From Cymbomonas tetramitiformis (taxonomy: Eukaryota; Chlorophyta; Pyramimonadophyceae; Pyramimonadales; Pyramimonadaceae), in assembly GCA_001247695.2 (NCBI GenBank), contig LGRX02035108.1, positions 41,057 through 105,056 of the forward strand: a stretch of DNA of 64,000 bases, in the 5' to 3' direction. Positions 32,073-42,100 of the stretch are shown one piece after another. Within the stretch, counting starts at the first letter, position 1, and every line of letters starts with the position of its first letter. Under the pieces are notes generated by a model. It saw only the letters and a program-made list of their open reading frames with translations. It was not told the DNA's origin and did no database searches. Both the position numbers and the translations under genes were made by a program.

Positions 32073-32430
32073 CCATGGTGTCCATATGGCTGAGGAGGGG
32101 TAGACGCGGCAGTTCTCGCTGTCCGCACGTGTGGACAACAATTTCCAGTGGTTCATGCGTACTGTATGGACGGCACCTATCCATACGGTCGGGCAGTTTA
32201 CGGAGCGTCCACACGCGTAATAAAATCGGGTAAACTAGCATACGTCGTCCACACGGGGGCGCGGGTATGGACGCCGTGTGGATTTATCGTATGGACACCG
32301 TATGAACATCACTTTTACAAATTAGACATTTTCACACGTGTGGATTTAGCAAAAAACGCGTCCATACGACGTCCGCACGCCATCCACACGTCGGACGGAC
32401 GGTTTTTCACGCGTGCGGACAGGCCAATAA
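32073..32430. repeat. Half-site array, right end
   Basis: Mixed-orientation GTCCACACG, GTCCATACG, CGTATGGAC and CGTGTGGAT sites between unique sequence. The array ends at about 32425 with CGCGTGCGGACA. Confidence 0.6.
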
Positions 32431-32697
32431 TTTGTAGGGATACCAATTGAACGGCTTGAAATGGCCAATGTCCCCTGGCACAACTCCTCCCTTTTTAGCT
32501 TGTCAGTACCAGGAGGTGAGAACTCAGCGCCAGGTGTACAACAACTAAGATCCAGACACAGAACGGCCATGCTTATGTATGCGTGTTATGCTTTTCTGAT
32601 CGAATAGATGCTCGAAGAGTTGATGAAGCAATCCAGAGGGCAGAGGGTATACTGCAGCGGAGACTCCCGCTCAGCCCTTGTTGCCCAGGATGAGGTC

Positions 32698-33601
32698 CTA
32701 GTTGAGCAGTTTCCGGATGTGATCCCAGAGTCTGTTGGTGTAGGCAAGGAGTATCCGTCGTACAGTACCGTAGGTCCACCGGAGGAGGCGACCGCGTCCA
32801 GATGCAAGTAGGCTTGCGGTAGCCAGTTCCACACATACAATAAGAGCAATATAACGGAGTAGGTAGAATGCGGACTGCATGTCAAAATCGCACCGCGAAG
32901 GGAAACCTCGCGCTGCAGTCAAAGCTTCGCTGCGCTCCAGATTTATGGCCACCGTGATGATATGTTGCAGAGCGGTGCATCCGGGATGATTGATTTCCCA
33001 TCCAGCAGGATTCTGCAGGTCTAACCGATATTCGATCAGGCGATCCATCACGGCTTGCTTCAGTCGCAGTCCACACCAGAACTGGTATAACAAGTGCTGC
33101 TGACTGATGGCGTGACAGTTGGGCATGGCGTCTGCCAACAGCTGCACGACCTCGTGCCAGGAGACCAAGCGAGTGGCGAACAATCTGGCTGTCTTCTCCC
33201 GTCGCTGAGTCATGCATGCGCAATACTGTCCCCGCCAGTCCCACCAGCGCGATGTCGTCCAGCACACTCCTTGCTACGTCGGCCAGGAAAGGCGCCGAAG
33301 TGGCGTAACGCCGATTCCAGGCCTCAGAGCGTTCAGCATTCCGCCTTGCTTGAGAAAAGTTAAAGAACGCGGCTGTAATTTGCGTTGCGCCACTTCCTTT
33401 AATATCTCCGGCATGGTGATTATGGTCAGGTCCAGGCGGTATGAATTCATGCGGCCCAAGGCGAATGACCATGCATGGACCTCGCGTGGACCTGCCAAAT
33501 AATACGTCGAACCACTGTCGGACCGGCGGCATGGACCCGTTGTGAAGCCTTTGGGACCGACGCACAGGTATTTTTGCCTTTTTTTGCTTAAAAAAGTGCA
33601 T
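32698..33601 (-). pseudogene. Gag-like retroelement remnant (frameshifted)
   Basis: A basic N-terminal part is read in one frame from 33601 (starting MHFFKQKKAKIPVRR); near 33250 the coding-like frame changes to that of 33267-32698. The second part contains YQFWCGLRLKQAVMD and INHPGCTALQHIITVAINLE, resembling the capsid region of Ty3-type Gag (F-x-x-GL ... L-x-x-A-x-x-x-E). A hydrophobic segment FYLLRYIALIVCVELATA follows, reminiscent of the membrane segment before RT in the large elements at 39-64 kb. No zinc knuckle, protease or RT is left. Likely a truncated relative of those elements. Confidence 0.4.
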
Positions 33602-34341
33602 TTTTGGGTTATGCGTTACACATGGACCTCACCTGGACCGACCAGTGTTAAAGGAAAGAAAAAGAAAAAGAAAAAAGAAAAAATGTGACTCTTCCTACTG
33701 GAAGCGTGATATTTGAAGGTGCACAGCTGTTACGCCTGCCCCTAGGTGTTAAAGGCTCGCTCTCACCCTGCCCCCATGAGGATTAGCGGGTCCCCGAGAT
33801 TTTACAAAAAAAAACAAATGGGTCTAGGCGTGGGTCCGGGTCCATGCGGTGCAAAAATGTCTGACCATGCATGGACCTCGCATGGACTTGCGTCGGACCA
33901 CACATGGACCGACGGCATGGACCTGTGATGAAGCCTATGGGACCGACGCACAGTTTCACATTTTTGGGGATTCGAGTCACATGGACCTCAATTGGACCTA
34001 TCTAAAGAACGTGGGCGAGGCAAACAGCGGTGTAAAGAATTCCTCGTTGAGAGATAGCGAAAATCGACCCAAAAATCGGAAAAAAACAAAAATTATGCAC
34101 AAGAAAGGGCAGGTTGACTGCAATATATCCCGCCAAACAAAAAAACAAAAATACGTTTTTCCCGTGAGATATCGGCATTTTTGTGCGTGCGATTTTTTCA
34201 AATCGAACTAAAGGGAAAAAATCGAAGAACAGGTGCTCTGTGGGAATGCTTTCCTGTTCCCAGCGAACGGTGCAATCGGCGGACTCGATGCACTCCCCTA
34301 TCCTAATCCAACGGTCCCCATGAGTTGCTTAAACTCAAAAC
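33602..34341. repeat. Spacer with GGTCCATG/CATGGACC sites and A-rich runs
   Basis: Two similar blocks (33462-33560 and 33850-33960) share GACCATGCATGGACCTCGC, GGACC and GGCATGGACC, with GGGACCGACGCACAG downstream. A GAAAAAGAAAAA run lies at 33654-33690. No gene found. Confidence 0.5.
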
Positions 34342-34423
34342 GGCGTAAGGGGGGATCGAACCCACGACCGACCACCTTGACTCAGGAAAGTTACCGTTAT
34401 TACGACCACTTCGCCATGTACGA
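34342..34423 (-). tRNA. tRNA-like sequence with A and B boxes (possible pseudogene)
   Basis: The minus strand reads TGGCGAAGTGG (A box consensus) and GGTTCGATCCC (B box consensus) with spacing near that of a tRNA, and GGCGAAG can pair with CTT-A-CGCC if one base bulges. The anticodon arm does not fold cleanly, so identity cannot be given. It lies ahead of the spliced gene at 34728 and could be a tRNA-derived repeat. Confidence 0.35.
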
Positions 34424-34727
34424 AATGTTGTGGAGAAAAGCGCGTTCTGATGAAAGTTGTCAAAAAATCAGGGCATTATGGATAATCCCCCCCCGCAATT
34501 TCGAATTTCAAAAAGATCCCGCGCGAGTTGACTCGATCGCGTGGACCGACGTTGGACCTCGATGGAACCAATGCTGTCCACCTTGGTACAATGCCTCGCC
34601 TGGCGGCGCAGAAAGTCAAAGAACTTTGAATTCTTTGAAGACCTTCGTTCCTCGCACTACCGCCTCACAACCTCAGTCCTCACAGCCTCACGCACAACCT
34701 CCGTCCGTCCACGCAGCACAGACATCG

Positions 34728-36822
34728 ATGGGACCTTCACGCAAGACACGCAGCAAAGACCAGAAGAAACTGTCTTCCCGGCAGACGACCCTCCCTCAGT
34801 CTGAAAACACCCAGCTGGCGGAGCTCATGCGCCAGTTTGCAGCCCAGCAGCAAGAAATGCAGGGCCTCCGTCAGCAGCTGGCAGCAGGGCTTGCTGGTGC
34901 TGCTGCTGTGCCTGCGCAGCACCCGGCCGTCAAGGTGGAAGCGGGTGCTACAGGCAGCACGCCTGGCGATGCGGGGGGGGTTTTCCACACGACAAAGGAA
35001 GCCCCCCAGCATCTCATGAAGTCATTGCAGCGGTCGACAAATTTAGTTTGCGGAAATTTAAAAAGTGGAGTATGGGCCCCTGGATGCACCATCTCCACGC
35101 TGGACGAAGAGAGCCTGGACGAAGCCATTGAGGCGATCAAAACGGCGACGCCAGGCTTCTCGTACGAATGCGTGCGGGAATACATAAAAAACCGACTGAC
35201 ATATATGAAATGTCAGTCCACCACCTTGGGGAGGTGGAAGCTAAAGACCACAAAAGAATGCCCCACGGGTTTTTTTCCAGCGTTTTGACGGCCCGGCCCG
35301 CGGCGTCCGGGTCGCATCGGACGGCACCGGCGAGCTGCCCGGCAAGAAGACCACCGAGACGGTGCTGAATTACTTCGATGCCGGGCAGCCCACGGAGGGC
35401 CCCCTCTTCGAAGCCTTTTGGGCACTGGAGGGGGTGCAGTACGTCAAGCCCGCCGACGTGCAGCCCGCCAACTTGGGGAAGCCCGCCGTCGGGCTGGACA
35501 GGGATCAAGGGGAGAAGATCCCTGCCCTAGTCGCGCCCGAGAAGCAGGGCAAGGAGAAAAAGAGTTCGATCGTGTGGCCACTGGTAAGCAAACATACCTG
35601 TTATATTTTTTTACCCTGGACCCCTTTGTTTTAAGAGGGACGGTACAGGGGCCACGTTTAGCCCTCGTACCGAACCCACGCTGGACCGACCCACAGTGTG
35701 GTAGGGCCGCTCCAGCTGAACTGCAGTGTGTGAGTGTGGGTACGATGTCGCTGACTGCTATTGGTTTGGGGCTGGGTCGCAGGCGGATGACTCCACACTG
35801 GTGCTCGGGTCATTCGTCGCCGTGCACCGCATCCGCTCCAAATCCGTTACCCCCTTCCCCGAGGAGTTCGCCTCCTCACTCCTCGACTACGACAACGATC
35901 GGTTCGAGTTGTGTTACGGGGTGGTGGAGGGGGTCCCCGGGGGGAGCAGTGTGAATATTGCCAAGGGGGGCAATATCCCCAAGGACGTCGTGGAGGTTTT
36001 GCTCAAGTTCGGAGTAAAACCTTCCCCCCACGACGAGAAGGGCGAGCCCGGGGACCATCACGACCGCATCCTTGCGATGCACGAGCAATCCATCACGAAG
36101 TTGCTCGCTCTCTCCTCCAACTCAGAAAAAAAAATAAACAAAACAGAACTCCAGCACGACGGCAAGTCGATAATGGAGGCAGGCATCCTGGTGTGGTAAG
36201 TAACCCTTCAGTTCGCACGTTTTGCCCCCACCTCTGTAAACCTGGGTCCCGCACGGTCCGGTGTTCTGCCCGCACCCCGCCCCCGTATGTCCTGTATGGT
36301 CCCACGTGTCGCCCCAACCCCGCCCCAGTATACTCTGTGTACTGTGTTGAGGTGTGGTGTGTCTACGTATGCAGGATGCCAGTCAGTAACGTCAAGCTCA
36401 GCAAAAATGCCTCTAAGGTATTTGCTGGTATGAAGGTGCAGAGCGCCAAGGAAGCTTCCGAACGAAGTACTGCCAGCCTCGCCGCCAAGGAGTCCCGCAA
36501 AAAGGGGGCAAAGGAGATGCTCGTCAAGGCCAAGAGGAAAGCGGATGGGGGCGACGAAGCCGAGAAAAAGAAGAGGAAAAAGGGCAAGGCAGCTGTATCG
36601 GAGGAGGCCGAGGAGGCCGAGGAGGTGGTGGAGGACATGGAGGTGTCCGGGGATGGCGGGGATGGTGATGAGAATGTTGATGGGGGCTCGGATGGGAAAG
36701 GAGGGGAGGAGGAGGACGACGAAGATGCGCAAGACGAGGAGGGGGCACAGGAAGGGAAGCTAGTGGTAGCGGTGGTGGTAGTGAAGCCGGCGGTAGTGAA
36801 GCCGAATGACATTTTACAGTAG
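34728..36822 (+). CDS. Spliced gene of unknown function with acidic and Lys-rich tail
   Basis: A plausible model has four exons. Exon 1 runs from the ATG at 34728 to about 35171 (end uncertain), with a Gln-rich coiled coil (LMRQFAAQQQEMQGLRQQL). Exon 2 is 35281-35583, after a strong acceptor (TTTTTTTCCAG) and before donor CTG|GTAAGC. Exon 3 is 35735-36195, before donor TG|GTAAGTAA. Exon 4 is 36375-36822, after acceptor TATGCAG. Phases of exons 2-4 agree. Exon 4 encodes Lys-rich (EKKKRKKGK, NLS-like) and then Asp/Glu-rich sequence, typical of nuclear proteins. I do not recognise exons 2-3 (FEAFWALEGVQYVKP; SFVAVHRIRSKSVTPF). The exon 3 acceptor is weak, and upstream exons may exist. Confidence 0.5.
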
Positions 36823-36929
36823 CAAAAATTGCTCCTGCTTACTTTGTACAGTATGTATAAATATATATGTATACGTGTATATATTGTTTCCACATTGGTC
36901 CCACATTAGTCCTGCATGTATACCTGCTC

Positions 36930-37825
36930 CTGGACCCACAAAATAATCGCACGGACCCGCGTAATAATCACATGGACCCAACTTAAGACCCGCATGGACC
37001 CGCCGAATAATCGTATGGACCCACATAATAATCACATGGACCCGCCGAATAGCCATATGGACCTACATTATAATCGTATGGACCCGCTTAATAACCGCAT
37101 GGACCTGCGGAATAATCGCATGGACCCGCGAGATATGCACACGGACCCGCTTAATGATCACATGGACCCCACTTAATAACCGCATGGACCCGCCGAATAT
37201 TCGAATGGACCCACATAATAATCACATGGACCCGCCAAAATACCATATGGACCTACATAATAATCGTATGGACCCCCCTTATAAACCGCATGGACCCGCT
37301 GGATAACCATATGGACCCACCAAATAATCGCACGGACCCGCGTAATAACCACATGGACCCCACATAATAACCTTATGGACCCGCCGAATAATCACATACT
37401 CCACACACATAACCCACATAACCCACATACTGAACGCATCGACTCGCCGAATATCCACATGGACCCGCTGAATAATCATATGGACCCATATAATAATCAC
37501 ATGGACCCGCCGAATAACCATGTGGACCTACATTATAATCGTATGGAACCGCTTAATAACCGCATGGACCCGATAGGTAAGCACACGGACCCGCTTAATA
37601 ATCAAATAGACCCGCTTAATAACAGCATGGACCCGCAAGACCATCATACGGAACCGCTTAATAATCGCGTGGACCCGCCGAATATCCACATGGACCCGTT
37701 AAATAACCCTATGGACCTATATAATAGTCATTTGGACCCGCTTAATACTCGCACGGACCTGCTAAATTACCGCTTGGACCTGCTTAAACACCACATGGAC
37801 CTGCTTAGTAATCATATGGACCAAT
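36930..37825. repeat. 21-bp minisatellite (AATAATCRYATGGACCCGCYK), over 35 units
   Basis: Units such as AATAATCACATGGACCCGCCG follow each other at a strict 21-bp period with point variation, broken by small indels and a different stretch at 37396-37445 (CACATAACCCACATAACCC). Because 21 is divisible by 3, long open frames of the heptapeptide NNHMDPP appear on the plus strand (for example 37375-37929). Variation does not favour third codon positions, so I treat it as non-coding. The core ATGGACC relates it to the GTCC-type sites elsewhere. Confidence 0.85.
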
Positions 37826-38169
37826 CGTGCCAGCGCCCAAACGGGCGGGGTCCATGCTGGGTCCATGTGAATCCTCCCTACGGGTCCATACGAGGTCCAT
37901 GCGTCGCATGGACCCGTAGGAATGTCTGACCATTGGACCCATGTGGTACCTATCGGTCCATGTGGGGTCCATGTGATGATAACCGAGTGGTCCCGGTGTA
38001 GTCCATGCGATTATACCTACGGGTCCACGAGGGGTCCATAAGGGGTCCATGCGTCACATGGACCCGTAGGAATGTCTGACCATCGGACCCATGTGGCCCT
38101 TACCGGTCCATATGGGGTCCACATGCTACGTACACACTGAGGGGTATCACATGGACCCCACATGGACCC
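37826..38169. repeat. GGTCCATG / CATGGACCC repeats, target of the 16-kb element
   Basis: Contains repeated CATGGACCCGTAGGAATGTCTGACCAT (37912 and 38058 copies) and GGTCCATGTGG-type blocks. The same repeat resumes at 54411, so the large retroelement sits inside this array. Confidence 0.75.
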
Positions 38170-39132
38170 TGTCGCAAACGTGTGCACATGATGGTACGAA
38201 TACTGTCGGATCCGAGCAATCTTAACACTCGCGGATAACCATAAGTTCGTCATTAACATTCACTGGTGTCGATAACTGTCCAAGCAATCTCAACATAGTA
38301 CAAGATCGTAGAGCTACAAATTTTTTTAAAATTCTGATATACTGAGATCGAACACTAAGCTCCTTCATGCAAGCCCAGATTTCCAACATGAAAAAGGATG
38401 AAAACAGCAGTAAAATATTTTCATAAAAAGTTGGTATAATAACACAAAGTACGAATTATTATCCAAAGCTGTGAGCAGAACTATCTTAGCACTCTAGCAC
38501 TGGCACGCGAACAGCCACCTAGCACTCTTGCAAGGCAAGATAATAATGAGTCCACTAGCCTGACCTACAGTCAGAGCTTACTTATATCTCAATGCTCTGT
38601 CACATTTCCCAAAACTGTAACGGGTTCTAGCCCCTAAATCTTCATCTGGCCAATGGAAAGTCATTATTCCATGCCAGCACTAACAATGTTACCGTTCACC
38701 ACATTTTGACTGACACGTCAGTGGCAGAGTAGTCACTGTCATCTTCATCTTATCATTTCTTGGTCACCCGATCATGACCATATCTTCTCTGGCAGGTCTG
38801 CACCTCTCGGGCAGTCATATTCGCGAAGCCTGTCATACTGTCACCTCTGTCACGCGTGTCACCAGCTGGACAAACCCGGCGCGGTACCATGAGAAGCCGG
38901 CGTTTGTTACAGCTGTCGCAAACGTGTGCACATGATGGTACGAATACTGTCGGATCCGAGCAATCTTAACACTCGCGGATAACCATAAGTTCGTCATTAA
39001 CATTCACTGGTGTCGATAACTGTCCAAGCAATCTCAACATAGTACAAGATCGTAGAGCTACAAATTTTTTTAAAATTCTGATATACTGAGATCGAACACT
39101 AAGCTCCTTCATGCAAGCCCAGATTTCCAACA
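38170..39132. repeat. 3' terminal repeats B2-A2-GC-B1 of the 16-kb element
   Basis: In plus-strand order: B2 38170-38388, A2 38389-38911, the dinucleotide GC (38912-38913), then B1 38914-39132. B1 repeats B2 and A2 repeats A1 at the far end, almost without change. A2-GC-B1 (744 bp, TGAAAAAGG...CCAACA) is bordered by the pyrimidine run TCCCCCATC at 39133-39141, i.e. a purine tract on the coding strand, as expected just before a 3' LTR. B2 lies beyond it, next to the target-site duplication. Confidence 0.8.
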
Positions 39133-39169
39133 TCCCCCATCTGTAGCTGCTGCGTGCAGTAGCACAGAC
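39133..39169 (-). other. Short 3' untranslated segment with polypurine tract
   Basis: On the coding strand CTACAGATGGGGGA lies directly before the terminal repeat starting TGTTGG. A purine run in this position primes plus-strand DNA synthesis in LTR retroelements. Confidence 0.55.
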
Positions 39170-42100
39170 TCAAATATGGGCTTGTTCAGCATACTGGGTC
39201 GTATTACCATCTGCCATGAACTTGCCCAAACTGAAAGTGAACATACCAATGCCTTCACCTTCTCCACCCTGTAACATCCTGGCTCTGACCAGAGGATTCT
39301 TGAACACCAGAACCCACATGCATCTGCGGCCAATAGGTCCATGTTCCAGATGCCCAATCACATGCAAGCGTCCAGACTGACTCAATCGTCTGAAGTACGC
39401 AGCTCTGCTCTCGGTCATGTCTGTCAAATAGTAAGAAGGAACATGGACACATGCCACCACACGACTGGCCATAACTGCCAAAGGGAACGCGATATCCAGC
39501 GCTGCGAACCAAGGCGAAGTCACCACGGCATCACAAACACCATACTTCTCCTTCCATGCGCGATAGTTACCTGGCTGGAGCGCGTCATGCGCCTCAGACC
39601 AACCCAGCTGAGAATTCCAGTCATTATTCATAAACCTCAACTGCGGCCACTGCTCCACCATCACCTCACTGATGACCCCAGTGCCTGCCCACGAGTCCCA
39701 CACGCCATCGATGGACTTCCAGTCCACCTCTGTCGCCAAGCGCCTCACCTCGGAGGGCACTGTGATGACCAGCTCAAGCCCCCACTGCAGCGCGCTAGCT
39801 TCTCGCACCTGAGCCTTGGTCATATGTCTCAATTCTCCTCGCTTTTCAACTTCTTCTTCAGACAAAGCAGGCACACGAGGTGCATCCCTCAGCTGCCTTG
39901 CCATTGTCTTCTGTTCTCGGTACTTCTTGCTCAGCACCGTGCGATGCCCTTCGTTCCAGTGCCCTGGCATGAAGATCTGCACGGCCTCAGAGAGCTTGTC
40001 CTGCCTGCCCCAATCAATCTGATCTGGCACGCCAAAGAACATGTCCTTCTCCTCCAATAGCATCTCTCTTGATGAGATGGCATGCCATGGCTGAAATTTG
40101 TCTCCCTTCACCACACGACGGGGACCCACGTCTGCTGGCAGCAGGCGCATTTCTGAGGACAGCTTCTCGTTCAACTGCTGCTCCTTCATGCCCAATCTGT
40201 CCTCCAGGACACCAGAGCTCTTGTCTTCCTGGGTCTGCACCTCAGCGTTAGCAGCTTGCATCCCCGTGCCTGAGCACCTGGGACATAGCCACTCGCCTTC
40301 TGGTACTCCATCCAGTGCTGGGGTAAGACACCACAAGTGGTACCCCCTGTTGCATGCGTCGCACAACAACATTTCTGCTTCCCCATCAGTCTTCCTGCAC
40401 ACTTCACATGCTAGGTGCTTGCTGGGAACGGCTGCACTGCAGTCATACTGGTCCTTCACCTGTAGGTGACATGGCGCGATGCTCTGCACGGTGCTCTTCT
40501 CTCTTAACTTGGTGGCGTCCTCAAGCACCACAACACCATCTCGCTGTATCTTGACCAGCTTCAGAATGGCGGACTTGGTCGCGACTTCCATGCCGCTGCG
40601 AGGCTTCTGTCTGATGTAGACAAAGTCACCCACCTTAAACTGGTGTGGCTTAGGCTCAATACCACCACCCCTTCTTCCTTCGTAATGTAGAGTATCACGA
40701 TGCTGTGCAACCTCCAGGCTGCAACCAGCGTGCACCATCAGTCGCTTCACTACCTCTGCCCTCAGGAGGAGGTCCTTGACCCGAGCGTCCTTGTCATCCT
40801 TGACCTCTGGACTGAAGTCCATGCTGGGCGCTTGCTTCAGATCTGGCGGCACCACTGCCTCTTGGGCAAATAGCAAAGTGAACGGCGCCACTCCTGTGGA
40901 CTCTTGGCGTGCTGCATTATAGCTCAGCACGAGTGGCCGAAGCTGCTCGTCCCACTCATAGTCGAGGCCCTTCTCCAAGGCGATCTTCTTGAAGCAAAAC
41001 TTCATCGTACGCACCACCCGCTCAGTGAGCCCATTGCCTTCTGGTGAGTCTGGCGAGGTGACTCGTCTGTCTATCAGACAGTCTCTGCATAACTGCTTGA
41101 ACTCGCCCTCGAACTCTTTGCCTCCATCCACCAAGCACTCTGCTGGCGCCCCGAACACAGCCAGGACATGACTGCGAAATGCCGCTGCGATGGTCCTCGC
41201 CTCCTTGTCAGGAATGGGCACACAGACTATGAATCTGGTGTAGTGCTCGGTCATGATGAGCACCCTGTTGTTGCCCGCCTTGGTCTCTCTCCTCGAAGGC
41301 CATGCCAAGTCCAGCGACCAACGATACATGAATGACACAATCTCAAGGGGGGACAAACACGCCTCCTCTCTTGCATAGTGAGTTTTCACGCGCTGACAGG
41401 TCTCACACTGAGTGACCACAGCCTCAACGTCCTTCTTCAGGTCGGCCCACCAATGGCGCTGCCACAGAAGATGCTGCGTGCGTCTTATGCCCCAATGGCC
41501 AGTTCTGGAATGGTATTCCTTGACCAGTGCAAGACGGTCAGCAGGCAGCTTGGGTATTCTCACTTCCTTGCCTGACAGCGTGATCATGTAGATCTCGTCC
41601 GTCGCCTCATCCCATCGATGTCGTGCTGCGCGTCTCCTCACACGACGAACTTCATCCTCTGGCAACCTCACGCTGCCATTGGACTTCAACCATCTGAGGC
41701 ACCATGCATCATCATGCACATCTCGATGCTTGTCACGGTCAACCTGCTGTTCGGCCACACTGGCCATCAAGTCCGCGAACCTGGTGGTGCACGCCAACCT
41801 GGGGAGTCTCATCTCCACATCTTTGGCAGGCGGACTCCAAGCAGGCACGTCAACGCGCGCTGCTGGAGTTGCGCCCTCCTTCACGAAGTGGCTCTCGTGC
41901 CTCTGGCGATACTGCTCGATGACGTAGAGCTGCCACTCCTTCTTCTTCTTCTTCTTCTTCTTGGTTCCAGCCTTCTGTCGCTGGGCCCCAATTCCTTCTG
42001 CACCTTTCTGCCCTTGTGAGCACATTATCTGCAGCTTCTCCTCCCAGTCACGGTGACTCATGGTCTTCGCCACCTGCTGAGTATATGCGTTCGAATTCTC

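Noticed and set aside
37375..37929. 184-aa ORF of NNHMDPP heptads as a structural repeat protein
   Set aside because: It follows from a 21-bp unit; changes do not favour third positions and indels break the frame elsewhere in the array.
38170..38911. B2-A2 as an independent solo LTR next to the element
   Set aside because: No separate target duplication lies between 38911 and 38914; the only duplication (GACCC) encloses the whole 16.2 kb.
41937..41965. CTT microsatellite
   Set aside because: It is the codon run of the Lys stretch (residues 1515-1522) in Pol, not an independent repeat.
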